Source: Bacillota bacterium (GTDB taxonomy: Bacteria; Bacillota; Peptococcia; Peptococcales; Peptococcaceae). From it: a stretch of 10,479 nt of DNA. This document shows, piece after piece, positions 1 to 6,276 of this stretch. The position numbers and the translations under genes were made by a program. The notes beneath the pieces were generated by a model. It ran no database searches, was not told the origin of the DNA, and was given only the letters and a program-made list of their open reading frames with translations. Every line of letters begins with the position of its first letter. The first letter of the stretch is position 1. The DNA lies in the NCBI GenBank assembly GCA_023443145.1, contig JAEZVS010000001.1:1-10479 (forward strand). The letters are read 5' to 3'.

Positions 1-37
1 TGTCTCAGGTGCTCTGAAATCTGATTTTTAAATGATT

Positions 38-60
38 TTGTTTATCCTTTTTATAAACAA
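38..60. promoter_or_regulatory. AT-rich inverted repeat upstream of hydrogenase promoter
   Basis: TTGTTTAT (38-45) and ATAAACAA (53-60) are perfect 8-bp inverted arms separated by 7 nt. The dyad ends 15 nt before the -35 box of the hydrogenase promoter. It has too little G+C for a good terminator, so a regulator-binding dyad is possible. The spacing is too long for the usual clostridial Rex site, and AT-rich DNA yields such repeats by chance. Confidence 0.3.
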
Positions 61-75
61 TATTCATTCAAATGG

Positions 76-104
76 TTGCAGAACCTTTCTCTGCCTTATA
101 TAAT
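76..104 (+). promoter_or_regulatory. Sigma-A type promoter of the hydrogenase gene
   Basis: A -35 box TTGCAG (76-81) and a perfect -10 box TATAAT (99-104) are separated by 17 bp. Transcription should start near 111, leaving a leader of about 100 nt. The leader contains two small perfect hairpins, GACGC/GCGTC (149-163) and GCTG/CAGC (172-183), before the ribosome site. Confidence 0.7.
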
Positions 105-110
105 GAGATT

Positions 111-128
111 AAGTGAGAACGCTCACAA
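111..128. promoter_or_regulatory. Rex-like operator overlapping the hydrogenase transcription start
   Basis: The site reads AAGTGA-N6-TCACAA. It matches the Rex consensus TTGTGA-N6-TCACAA at 10 of 12 arm positions; only the first two bases differ. It lies 6 nt after the -10 box, at the expected start of transcription, where a bound repressor would block initiation. Rex is an NADH/NAD+ sensing repressor of fermentation and hydrogenase genes in Bacillota. The right half also equals a symmetric lac-operator half, so a LacI-family regulator is the main alternative. Confidence 0.5.
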
Positions 129-209
129 TTGGAGGACGATAGGCCATCGACGCCCGTTGCGTCAATACATGGCTGCGTACAGCTTACCGATCTGCCCAAG
201 GAGGATGAC

Positions 210-1811
210 ATGAAAGAGATTTTTTCCGACGTCGTAACCCTTCGTCGGCGTGTCTTCAAGGAAGTGGCTCAATTGGCCTTTGAAGACGGCGATTTACACG
301 ATTTGCGCCGTGCGGTTTTTAATATTTTGCCCGGCGAAACCCCTCAGTATCGCGACAATATTTTTCGTGAACGAGCCATTACCGGCGAACGTCTTCGCCT
401 GGCATTGGGGCTTGACGTGCGCTCTGCCAGCGATATGGGCCCTTTAGACGACAACATCGATTTGGTTAATGTGGCCCACCGTGTGTACGAGCCGCCGCTT
501 GTGAACGTGATTTCGTTCGCTTGCCAGGCTTGCCCCACCAAAACGGTAACCGTCACCAACAATTGCCGCGCCTGCATCGGCCACCCCTGCGTCAATGTTT
601 GCCCCAAAAATGCAGTGCACTGGACCGCCACCGATGGCGCCCACATAGATGAAGACACCTGCATCCGTTGCGGCCGCTGCGCTCAGTTTTGCCCATACAG
701 CGCCATCATCACCTATGATCGCCCATGTGCCGCCAACTGCGGTGTGAAAGCCATCGACAGTGACGAGCACGGCCGTGCCAAAATTGATTACGACAGATGT
801 GTGTCCTGCGGCCGCTGCATCACTGAATGTCCCTTCGGCGCCATCAGCGACAAAGGTGAAATTTATCAGCTCATCCGCTCCATTCGTGAGAATGACAAAC
901 GCCATGTAGCCATCGTCGCCCCTTCCTTTGTGGGGCAATTCGGCGCGAATGTAAGCCCGGAGCAAGTCTTTGAAGGCATTCGTCTACTGGGCTTTGAGGA
1001 AGTCATGGAAGTGGGCTTGGGCGCCGACCTGACCACTTTGCAGGAAGCGGAAGAATTTGTACATGCCGTCCCGGACGAACTCCCCTTTATGGGCACCAGC
1101 TGCTGTAATTCCTGGTCTCTAATGATTGAAAAGTTTTTCCCCGACATCGCCCCCTATGTGTCCGATACGGCCACGCCCATGATCGAAACCGCCTATTACA
1201 TTAAAAAATGCAGTCAGAATGTAAAGGTGACGTTCATCGGCCCTTGTATTTCCAAAAAGCTGGAAGCCTTGCGCAGCTATGTGGCCGACTATGTGGATTT
1301 TGTCATCACCTTTGAAGAATTGGCGGCCATGTTTGATGCCAAAAATTTGGATTTGAGCATTCTGGAAGTGCCTCAAGAGCTGGATCATGCCTCTTTCACC
1401 GCCCGCGGCTATGCAGAAGCCGGCGGAGTGGCACAAGCAGTACTCGCCCTCATTAAAGAAAAATGGCCCGAAAAAGATGTGCAGCTGGAAGGCGCCGAAG
1501 GCCTGGCCAACTGCTTTAAACTCATGAAAGCCGCCCAAGCCGGAAGAAAAAACGGCATGCTCTTAGAAGGTATGGCCTGTGAGGGCGGTTGCATCGGCGG
1601 GCCCGGTACACTGGTCACCTTGCCTCGTGCGCAGAAAGCGCTCAACGCCTTTAAAAAGCGCAGCACTTTCCAAAGCCCATCTGAAAACGAACGTCTCGGG
1701 GATTTTGATGCAGGATGCATCCAACAGGAAAAAGATGCCATTGCCGCTAAAAAAGCCTTAGAACTCAACCAAGACATTTTAAAGGACGATAAAGAAGTCC
1801 ACCATGTCTAA
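210..1811 (+). CDS. Monomeric [FeFe] hydrogenase, group B-like
   Basis: Reversible reduction of protons to H2, probably with ferredoxin, disposing of fermentation electrons in the cytoplasm. The start is ATG 210 behind AAGGAGGA (199-206); the frame is open to TTG 129 but nothing there has a ribosome site. The protein is 533 aa. After about 100 N-terminal residues come cysteine clusters: C105/C108, C119-C122-C127-C131, C151-C154-C157-C161, C173/C177 and C197-C200-C203-C207, consistent with several [4Fe-4S] centres. The H-cluster domain shows L1 TSCC (296-299), L2 GPCISKK (344-350, C346) and L3 EGMACEGGCIGGPG (453-466, C457 and C461). The usual Pro after the L1 CysCys is Asn here. No HydE, HydF or HydG maturases are in the window, so the cofactor must be assembled by genes elsewhere. 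It is monocistronic, with its own promoter and terminator. Confidence 0.93.
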   Translation: MKEIFSDVVTLRRRVFKEVAQLAFEDGDLHDLRRAVFNILPGETPQYRDNIFRERAITGERLRLALGLDVRSASDMGPLDDNIDLVNVAHRVYEPPLVNVISFACQACPTKTVTVTNNCRACIGHPCVNVCPKNAVHWTATDGAHIDEDTCIRCGRCAQFCPYSAIITYDRPCAANCGVKAIDSDEHGRAKIDYDRCVSCGRCITECPFGAISDKGEIYQLIRSIRENDKRHVAIVAPSFVGQFGANVSPEQVFEGIRLLGFEEVMEVGLGADLTTLQEAEEFVHAVPDELPFMGTSCCNSWSLMIEKFFPDIAPYVSDTATPMIETAYYIKKCSQNVKVTFIGPCISKKLEALRSYVADYVDFVITFEELAAMFDAKNLDLSILEVPQELDHASFTARGYAEAGGVAQAVLALIKEKWPEKDVQLEGAEGLANCFKLMKAAQAGRKNGMLLEGMACEGGCIGGPGTLVTLPRAQKALNAFKKRSTFQSPSENERLGDFDAGCIQQEKDAIAAKKALELNQDILKDDKEVHHV

Positions 1812-1813
1812 GA

Positions 1814-1846
1814 AAATGCCTGCAAGTTCCTTGCAGGCATTTTTTT
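1814..1846 (+). terminator. Rho-independent terminator of the hydrogenase gene
   Basis: A 12-13 bp stem (1814-1826 with 1830-1842, core ATGCCTGCAAG) closes a 3-nt loop TTC and runs into seven T residues (1840-1846). It begins 3 nt after the hydrogenase stop codon, so this gene is transcribed alone. Confidence 0.93.
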
Positions 1847-1854
1847 ACACAGTA

Positions 1855-1884
1855 GAGACAACGAGGCCCTCTATAGGGTATAAT
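1855..1884 (+). promoter_or_regulatory. Promoter of the lipid kinase gene
   Basis: A perfect -10 box TATAAT (1879-1884) lies 18 bp after a weak -35 box GAGACA (1855-1860). It sits just after the hydrogenase terminator and about 50 nt before the kinase start, so the kinase has its own transcription start near 1891. Confidence 0.6.
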
Positions 1885-1933
1885 AGAATTGTTCAATTAA
1901 TGTTTATTGCACGTTTACAGAAAGAATACGCCT

Positions 1934-2833
1934 ATGAAAGCAGCTATTTTAATCAATCCCGATTCCGGCAACGGCACAGCACCGGAAATGGCCACCATAC
2001 TGGCTCATCGTCTGAAAGAAAGATATACGCACATAGAGTCGGCAATCATTGACGACGACGGGCCTGTGGAACTGGCCAGACGCTTGGCTTTAGAAGGGGC
2101 GGACGATGTGTTTGTTATAGGCGGCGACGGCACCTTAAACGCAGTGGTGGAAGCCTTTGCCCCCTTAGAACGTCGCCCCACCATCGGTATGTTGCCCGGC
2201 GGCACCAACAACACCTTTGCCCGCCTTTTAGGCGCTCCTGCCGATCTGGCAGAAGCTGTTGCAACCATGCCTTTCAATAAACGAGCACATCTGGATATCG
2301 GTCAGTTGGGCGACACTTATTTTGCTTACTACCTGGCTTTCGGCAAACTTATTGAAGCCTCCATGAGCACCAGCAGTGAAGAAAAAGAGCTATTGGGCGT
2401 TCTGGCCTACGTAAAAAACATCTTGGCCAACATTCCCAGCGACGCCTGTATGCCTCTCAAAATCACCGTGGATGACGATGTATGGGAAGGTTCGGCCAGC
2501 CATGTATACGTCATCAACAGCACCATCTTTGGCAACCTTACTTTTTCGCAACTGCCGGGCGAACTCAACAACGGCATGGCCTACGTCTTTATTTTGCACG
2601 ATGCCTCTCTTCTATCCAAAGTTTCGGCCGCTGCTTCGGTACTGACCGGAAGTGCCGAGGAAAATCCCTATCTTCACACCATGTGTGGAAGCCGCATTCA
2701 TATTGAAGCCACTAACAACCAAACCGTCATCACCGATCAGGACGGTCAGCAAGGTCCTGCCCTTCCTGTGGACATCGTCATAAAAAAAGCCCACCAACCT
2801 TTCTTTGTCACCGACGATACGCCGCTATTATAA
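1934..2833 (+). CDS. YegS/DgkB-type diacylglycerol (lipid) kinase
   Basis: Predicted ATP-dependent lipid kinase of the DAGK catalytic-domain family, which phosphorylates diacylglycerol or a related lipid at the cytoplasmic membrane face and returns it to phosphatidate for phospholipid synthesis. The 299 aa match the family length. Seen in the sequence: N-terminal beta strand KAAILINPDSGNG (2-14), nucleotide-binding GGDGTLN (63-69), and GGTNNTFARLLG (89-100) in place of the common P-x-GT-x-ND-x-AR. The C-terminal half forms the beta-rich substrate domain, ending in a DGQ...LPVDIVI stretch (270-283) where many relatives have DGE. I chose ATG 1934 because the fold begins right there; an in-frame TTG at 1907 would add nine residues without a ribosome site. 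The upstream AGAAAG is weak, so expression may be modest. The true lipid substrate cannot be read from sequence. Confidence 0.9.
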   Translation: MKAAILINPDSGNGTAPEMATILAHRLKERYTHIESAIIDDDGPVELARRLALEGADDVFVIGGDGTLNAVVEAFAPLERRPTIGMLPGGTNNTFARLLGAPADLAEAVATMPFNKRAHLDIGQLGDTYFAYYLAFGKLIEASMSTSSEEKELLGVLAYVKNILANIPSDACMPLKITVDDDVWEGSASHVYVINSTIFGNLTFSQLPGELNNGMAYVFILHDASLLSKVSAAASVLTGSAEENPYLHTMCGSRIHIEATNNQTVITDQDGQQGPALPVDIVIKKAHQPFFVTDDTPLL

Positions 2834-2874
2834 AAAAGCCTGAGCATTCCTCACCGGAAGATGCTCAGGCTTTT
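2834..2874. terminator. Bidirectional terminator between lipid kinase and EamA transporter
   Basis: AAAAGCCTGAGCAT (2834-2847) pairs perfectly with ATGCTCAGGCTTTT (2861-2874) around a 13-nt loop. The arm-end A and T runs provide U-tracts on both strands, suiting the convergent genes that end at 2833 and 2885. Confidence 0.9.
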
Positions 2875-2884
2875 GCTTATTCTT

Positions 2885-3874
2885 TTATTTATGAAAAACA
2901 TGGTTCCGCAGCGCCAAACTGTGCGCCAAACGACCTCTTTTGGCAAAAAATCCCGCACTTTCCAAAACAATGACCACAGAACCTATGGCCACCACGACAA
3001 TACCTAAAATCGCCAGTGACGGCTGAGTTTCCGAAAGGAACCAGTAGGAAAGAATGGGCGAAAGCACCGGCTTGATGAAAAAAGCCAAGGAACCTACCAC
3101 GACGGAACCGTGTTCGATGGCCAGTGCGTGTGCAGCAAACCCCACTCCGGACACAAACACCGCAATGTAAATCAAAAGAGGCAGGCTTTCAAAAGTGACC
3201 CCTTGGATGATGGGAATATTTGCCCAGAGCGCCAGATTGTGAGAAGACAAGAAGGCCGACACTTGCGGGATGTGGGTGATGGCCACCAACACGAACAATT
3301 CGGCACTGCCAAAAAGAAACGTATAAGCCGTCGGCAAAATACCTCGATACAAACTTTGACGCTGATGGTATTTCACCGAATTGGAATACATGGCAAAAAA
3401 AAGAGCGCTTAACAAAGCCAGAGCGATGCCCACGGCAGAATCGCTCATTTTAAGAGGATTGATAATGAGCGCCAACCCTGCCAGACAGCATGTCAACCCC
3501 CAAGCAGTGGCGTGACCGATTTTCTGCTGCAAAATAAACGCCGCTAAAATAATGGCAAAAAAGGCGTTTCCGCTAAAGAGAACCGCCACCACACTGGCCT
3601 TACTGAATGTGAGAGAAAGCACATAAAGCGTCATGGCCAGCACCACGCACATAAAACCGGTCAAAGCAAAGGTTTGATAGTCTCGTTTTCCCAATAAAAT
3701 GGGCAGATGCCGATTTTGTCGATGGGCCAGCGGTAATAAAAGCAAGCCGCCGATGAAAAAACGCAGCAAGTTCAACTGAATGGGATGAAATACACCCCCA
3801 CTTAACTTAATGGCAATTTCCATAGAGCTGAAGAGTAATGCCGCCAGCAGCATAAACCCAATTCCTTTTCGCAT
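2885..3874 (-). CDS. EamA/DMT family transporter
   Basis: Inner-membrane permease of the drug/metabolite transporter superfamily, whose members move amino acids, nucleosides or other small metabolites; the substrate is not predictable here. At 329 aa it is slightly longer than the usual 290-310. About ten hydrophobic helices fall into two EamA repeats, roughly residues 5-138 and 147-306. The first helix carries a typical LLAALLFSSMEIAIKLSGG start, repeat one has RFFIGGLLLLPLA, and repeat two ends SPILSYWFLSETQPS...GIVVVAIGSVVIVLES. The tail (about 310-329) is basic and hydrophilic. ATG 3874 follows an AAGGTGAGG ribosome site. The gene has its own promoter, converges on the lipid kinase, and diverges from the small-peptide unit at 4128. 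Confidence 0.92.
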   Translation of the reverse strand: MRKGIGFMLLAALLFSSMEIAIKLSGGVFHPIQLNLLRFFIGGLLLLPLAHRQNRHLPILLGKRDYQTFALTGFMCVVLAMTLYVLSLTFSKASVVAVLFSGNAFFAIILAAFILQQKIGHATAWGLTCCLAGLALIINPLKMSDSAVGIALALLSALFFAMYSNSVKYHQRQSLYRGILPTAYTFLFGSAELFVLVAITHIPQVSAFLSSHNLALWANIPIIQGVTFESLPLLIYIAVFVSGVGFAAHALAIEHGSVVVGSLAFFIKPVLSPILSYWFLSETQPSLAILGIVVVAIGSVVIVLESAGFFAKRGRLAHSLALRNHVFHK

Positions 3875-3925
3875 TTCCTCACCTTCACATAAATATTTTC
3901 ACTTAGATATGATCGCTTTGCCTCT

Positions 3926-3954
3926 GTTATACACCCTTTTGCCTTTTTTGTCCA
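3926..3954 (-). promoter_or_regulatory. Promoter of the EamA transporter gene
   Basis: On the minus strand a -35 box TGGACA (3949-3954) is 17 bp from a -10 box TATAAC (3926-3931). The start of transcription would be about 45 nt upstream of the ATG at 3874. Confidence 0.65.
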
Positions 3955-4029
3955 GTTCGGATATTTTAAAATTTAACTAACTTATCTCTCTTATTTTTAT
4001 TTTTATGAGAAAGAAATAAGCATCTGCCT

Positions 4030-4048
4030 TTGTTCTCATATGGAACAA
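4030..4048. promoter_or_regulatory. Dyad TTGTTC-N7-GAACAA, possible regulator site
   Basis: Perfect 6-bp inverted arms at 4030-4035 and 4043-4048. The centre (about 4039) is near -58 relative to the predicted start of the small-peptide transcript, a classical position for an activator. It also lies in the divergent region shared with the EamA gene. The regulator is unknown. Confidence 0.35.
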
Positions 4049-4061
4049 CGCGATAACTTGG

Positions 4062-4090
4062 TTGTAATTTTTTTAAAATTCTGTTATACT
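4062..4090 (+). promoter_or_regulatory. Strong extended -10 promoter of the small-peptide unit
   Basis: TTGTAA (4062-4067), a 17-bp spacer, then TATACT (4085-4090) preceded by TGT, an extended -10 element. The predicted start is near 4097, 31 nt before the ATG at 4128. This is among the best promoter matches in the window. Confidence 0.7.
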
Positions 4091-4127
4091 AAACCTATAT
4101 AGCGTGGTGGAAGGAGGCGATCATTTT

Positions 4128-4208
4128 ATGAAAAGCCATCGCAAATGGGGCTGGGCCGCTATTTTTTGTATGCTCATGCTTCTTCTCACAGGATATGATC
4201 ACAAGTAA
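4128..4208 (+). CDS. Small hydrophobic peptide (26 aa), unknown function
   Basis: I do not recognise this gene. The ORF begins ATG 4128 after a full AAGGAGG (4111-4117, spacing 10) and encodes 26 residues: a basic N-terminus (MKSHRK), a hydrophobic core (WGWAAIFCMLMLLL) and a short tail TGYDHK. The shape is that of a single membrane helix or a minimal signal peptide. LLLTG followed by Tyr looks like a lipobox whose cysteine has been lost, so a degraded small lipoprotein is possible; a type I toxin-like or regulatory peptide is the other idea. It has its own strong promoter and terminator, giving an RNA of about 160 nt. Alternatively the RNA itself is the product. Two Trp codons hint at a leader peptide, but no biosynthetic gene follows. 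Confidence 0.6.
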   Translation: MKSHRKWGWAAIFCMLMLLLTGYDHK

Positions 4209-4214
4209 GCCCAT

Positions 4215-4258
4215 AAAGACGTGCCCGACGCAGTGATGCGCATCCGGCACGTCTTTTT
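4215..4258 (+). terminator. Terminator of the small-peptide transcript
   Basis: AAAGACGTGCC (4215-4225) pairs with GGCACGTCTTT (4246-4256), followed by T residues to 4258. The loop contains a second hairpin, CGCA-GTGA-TGCG (4229-4240), with a GNRA-type tetraloop. It starts 7 nt after the 26-codon ORF. Confidence 0.85.
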
Positions 4259-4275
4259 ACTTGTTTTCGTTTATG

Positions 4276-4383
4276 TCACATCCAGGCGGCACGCCAACAG
4301 ACACAAAATACAAACACTGCCAAAGCTGCCGCCGGAATAACCGACAAGCCGGGCACAATGAAAATGGTTTCATTCCTTCTCAC
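4276..4383 (-). CDS. Possible small membrane protein (35 aa), unrecognised
   Basis: A minus-strand frame from GTG 4383 to TGA 4276 encodes 35 residues: basic start MRRNE, then a hydrophobic segment TIFIVPGLSVIPAAALAVFV (6-25), and a tail FCVCWRAAWM. This would make one membrane helix. An AAGGA lies 11 nt upstream. The GTG overlaps the TGA of the minus-strand frame at 4380-4640 as GTGA, the pattern of translational coupling. There is no clear promoter, no family match from memory, and the length is close to chance, so this is a weak call. Confidence 0.3.
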   Translation of the reverse strand: MRRNETIFIVPGLSVIPAAALAVFVFCVCWRAAWM

Positions 4384-4640
4384 ATCGTGCCGTTTCCTTG
4401 GAAACCTGTAAGATGATTAAGTGCATCCAACACATCTTTGCTGTCAATGGCGATGCGGCTGCTGTTGGCAGACTGGCGGTGGGGCTTAAACCAAACAGCC
4501 AATGGCTTTGGCGCATTTTACGAAACCAGTTTGGCAACAAACGGTATGAAACCTTCGGTTGTTTTCGAGGCATCCCCTTTAAAGTGCAGCCATACACCCG
4601 CACACACCGCATTGTTGCCAACCAATGTATAAAAACGCAC
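4380..4640 (-). pseudogene. Possible decayed reading frame with internal stop
   Basis: Reading the minus strand from GTG 4640 gives 87 codons ending at TGA 4380, with one in-frame TAA at 4518-4520 after 40 residues. Both parts look protein-like: LVGNNAVCAGVWLHFKGDAS before the stop, and RIAIDSKDVLDALNHLTGFQ (62-81) after it, with codon choice like neighbouring genes. No ribosome site or clear promoter precedes the GTG. I recognise no family. It may be a remnant of a gene lost at this divergent spacer, two tiny genes, or non-coding DNA. Longer open frames on either strand here (83 codons minus, 132 codons plus) look less protein-like. Confidence 0.25.
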
Positions 4641-4661
4641 CTATTTTTTTCATATCTTCTA

Positions 4662-4689
4662 TTGACAAATCAACGAAACATGATAACAT
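4662..4689 (+). promoter_or_regulatory. Probable promoter of the hemolysin III gene
   Basis: A perfect -35 box TTGACA (4662-4667) is 16 bp from a weak -10 box TAACAT (4684-4689). The leader of about 70 nt contains a 7-bp stem, TGAGATT (4718-4724) with AATCTCA (4738-4744), just before the ribosome site. The -10 assignment is uncertain. Confidence 0.45.
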
Positions 4690-4765
4690 GGTTTCAATTA
4701 CTAGATTTGAAAGTCTTTGAGATTTTCTTTTACTGTCAATCTCATGCCGTCAAGGAGGATGTCCA

Positions 4766-5410
4766 ATGGGTGTACAAAATACACGGCAGCAAATGATTTG
4801 GGAAGGATTTAATGCCACAAGCCATGGCATCGGTGTTGTCGTCGGGCTGGTGTTTTTATTGCTCTTTGCCGTACGCGGTTCCACCTCCGGCGCATCTCTT
4901 CTCTGGGGCAATCTGATTTACGTGATTGCTTTCATGCTCATGTTTCTGACCAGCACGCTTTACCATGCACTGCCTCCGGGAAAAACAAAAAAAGTGCTGC
5001 GCGTATTTGATCACAGTGCCATTTTCATTTTTATTGCCGGCACATACACCCCGGTGGCCCTTTATGTGTTGGATGGTTATGTGCGCCTTGTTTTTCTGGT
5101 GTTTGTTTGGCTGTTGGCATTGACAGGTGTTGGCTTTAAGATGGCCAGCCACGCCTCTTATGATCGACTTAAAAAGCTTTCGGTTTTTCTCTATTTGGCC
5201 ATGGGCTGGCTGGCACTTTTTTTCATTCGCCCGCTCGTCATGAACACCTCACTGATTTTTCTGACACTGGTGGTCACCGGCGGCGTTCTTTATTCGGTGG
5301 GCACCATCTTTTACCGCAAGAAAGCACCCTATAGCCACACCGTATGGCACATATTTGTGCTGACCGCTGCCCTTTGTCACCTGGTGGCTATTTACGGTTT
5401 TATGCGCTAA
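4766..5410 (+). CDS. Hemolysin III family (PAQR/TrhA-like) membrane protein
   Basis: Seven-helix integral membrane protein of the hemolysin III/PAQR family (YqfA/TrhA-like), 214 aa, the usual size. Members share a putative metal-dependent hydrolase-like site and have been linked to membrane fluidity control; the hemolysin name does not prove toxicity. Seen here: H20 in ATSHGIG, S63 and H67 in STLYHA, D82-H83 and GTYTP (92-96) in the segment FDHSAIFIFIAGTYTP, and C-terminal H191 and H195 in HTVWH, the conserved Ser/Asp/His set proposed to hold zinc. Seven hydrophobic segments span the rest. The start is supported by AAGGAGG (4752-4758) seven nt before ATG 4766. It is monocistronic and ends at a bidirectional terminator. 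Confidence 0.93.
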   Translation: MGVQNTRQQMIWEGFNATSHGIGVVVGLVFLLLFAVRGSTSGASLLWGNLIYVIAFMLMFLTSTLYHALPPGKTKKVLRVFDHSAIFIFIAGTYTPVALYVLDGYVRLVFLVFVWLLALTGVGFKMASHASYDRLKKLSVFLYLAMGWLALFFIRPLVMNTSLIFLTLVVTGGVLYSVGTIFYRKKAPYSHTVWHIFVLTAALCHLVAIYGFMR

Positions 5411-5440
5411 CCAATCATTTTATCTTTACGCTTGATATAA

Positions 5441-5515
5441 AAGAAAGCACGCATCGCTTTACAAAAATCGGATCACACATCCGATGATTGCAGTTGCAAC
5501 ACGTGCTTCTTTTTT
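5441..5515. terminator. Complex, probably bidirectional terminator
   Basis: An outer stem (5441-5451 with 5502-5511, core GCACG/CGTGC, one bulged A) ends in six T residues (5510-5515). It encloses a perfect inner hairpin ATCGGAT-CACAC-ATCCGAT (5467-5485) and a TGCA/TGCA pair. It separates the convergent hemolysin III and reductase genes. The A-rich left flank gives a T-rich tract on the minus strand. A second small hairpin GTGCT/AGCAC (5524-5538) covers the reductase stop codon. Confidence 0.7.
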
Positions 5516-5529
5516 CTGTTGCCGTGCTT

Positions 5530-6276
5530 TTACAGCACAAAGCCTCCGGCAATGGTTATGATCTGACCGGTGAGATAAGCGGCGTCATCCGAGAAAAGAA
5601 AGGCAGCCTGAGCCGCAATTTCTTGCGGGGTCGCAGCTCGGCCAAAGGGAATATCCGCCAATGTGTCGGCCTGATCTTCGGGGCTCAGATGCGCAAACAT
5701 ATGCCCTTGAACCACCCCGGGGGCCAGCGCATTCACACGAATGCCCGACCACGCCACTTCCTGAGCCAAAGCGCGGGTAAAGGCATCCACCGCTCCTTTG
5801 GATGTGCTGTAGGCCACTTCCATAGCTGCGCCGCGTGCCCCCCATATTGACGAGAGGTTTAAGATGACGCCGCTTCGCGCCCGCAACATCTCCGGCAATA
5901 CTACGCGAGAAAGCAAAAATGTGCCGGTGACATTGGTCTCCATAATACGCCGCCATTCATTCAGCGTCACATCTTGCAGAAGGGCATAACCGTCTACACC
6001 GGCGGCATTGATTAAGCCGAATAGGGGCGCCTTTTCCAATTGCTCGGAAATGCGCTGATGGGCCTCTCTCACCGAAGCTTCGGAAGACACATCCAGAAAA
6101 ACGGGCATAAATTGCTGAGGATAGGCCTCCGTCCATTCAGCCAAAGCCTTGTCGTTTCGGTAGTAACCGCCAAATACCCGATAACCTTCGCTCAACAGCC
6201 GCCGGACCATGGCTTGTCCCAAATCTCCGGACGCGCCGGAAACCCACACCGCACGTGCGCCGTTGTGATTACCCAT
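5530..6276 (-). CDS. Short-chain dehydrogenase/reductase, possibly YmfI-like
   Basis: NAD(P)H-dependent SDR of the FabG fold, 248 aa, cytoplasmic. Rossmann motif SGASGDLG (13-20) has Asp at the second Gly position of the usual G-x3-G-x-G. NAAG (90-93), N115, S143, Y156 and K160 form the expected structural and catalytic set, and AGG ends the chain. The pattern SSIWG-x3-A-x-EV-x-YS-x2-K (142-160) recalls YmfI, the 5-aminopentanone reductase that completes a modification of elongation factor P in Bacillus; 3-oxoacyl-ACP reductase is the alternative. ATG 6276 follows GGAG at spacing 8. The gene overlaps the end of the hemerythrin/PAS gene by 8 nt, so the two are probably translationally coupled. 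It is last in a three-gene operon. Confidence 0.88.
   Translation of the reverse strand: MGNHNGARAVWVSGASGDLGQAMVRRLLSEGYRVFGGYYRNDKALAEWTEAYPQQFMPVFLDVSSEASVREAHQRISEQLEKAPLFGLINAAGVDGYALLQDVTLNEWRRIMETNVTGTFLLSRVVLPEMLRARSGVILNLSSIWGARGAAMEVAYSTSKGAVDAFTRALAQEVAWSGIRVNALAPGVVQGHMFAHLSPEDQADTLADIPFGRAATPQEIAAQAAFLFSDDAAYLTGQIITIAGGFVL

Noticed and set aside
118..132. Half-site identical to a symmetric lac operator (CGCTCACAATT)
   Set aside because: The left arm does not continue the lac symmetry, no sugar genes are near, and the Rex pattern explains both arms better. Kept only as an alternative.
129..209. N-terminal extension of the hydrogenase from TTG 129
   Set aside because: No ribosome site upstream of the TTG, low-complexity unmatched residues, and a textbook AAGGAGGA before ATG 210.
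444..1777. Long minus-strand open frames inside the hydrogenase gene (up to 173 codons)
   Set aside because: They lie antisense to a clearly coding gene with catalytic motifs, and their translations are repetitive and Ala/Gly-rich as expected of shadow frames.
1907..1933. TTG start for the lipid kinase
   Set aside because: No ribosome site, and the conserved fold begins at ATG 1934.
4128..4258. Trp attenuator: two Trp codons followed by a terminator
   Set aside because: No tryptophan genes follow, no antiterminator pairing was found, and the next region reads on the other strand.
4398..4796. Plus-strand frame of 132 codons
   Set aside because: It runs through the hemolysin III promoter, leader and ribosome site and overlaps its start; the composition is not protein-like.
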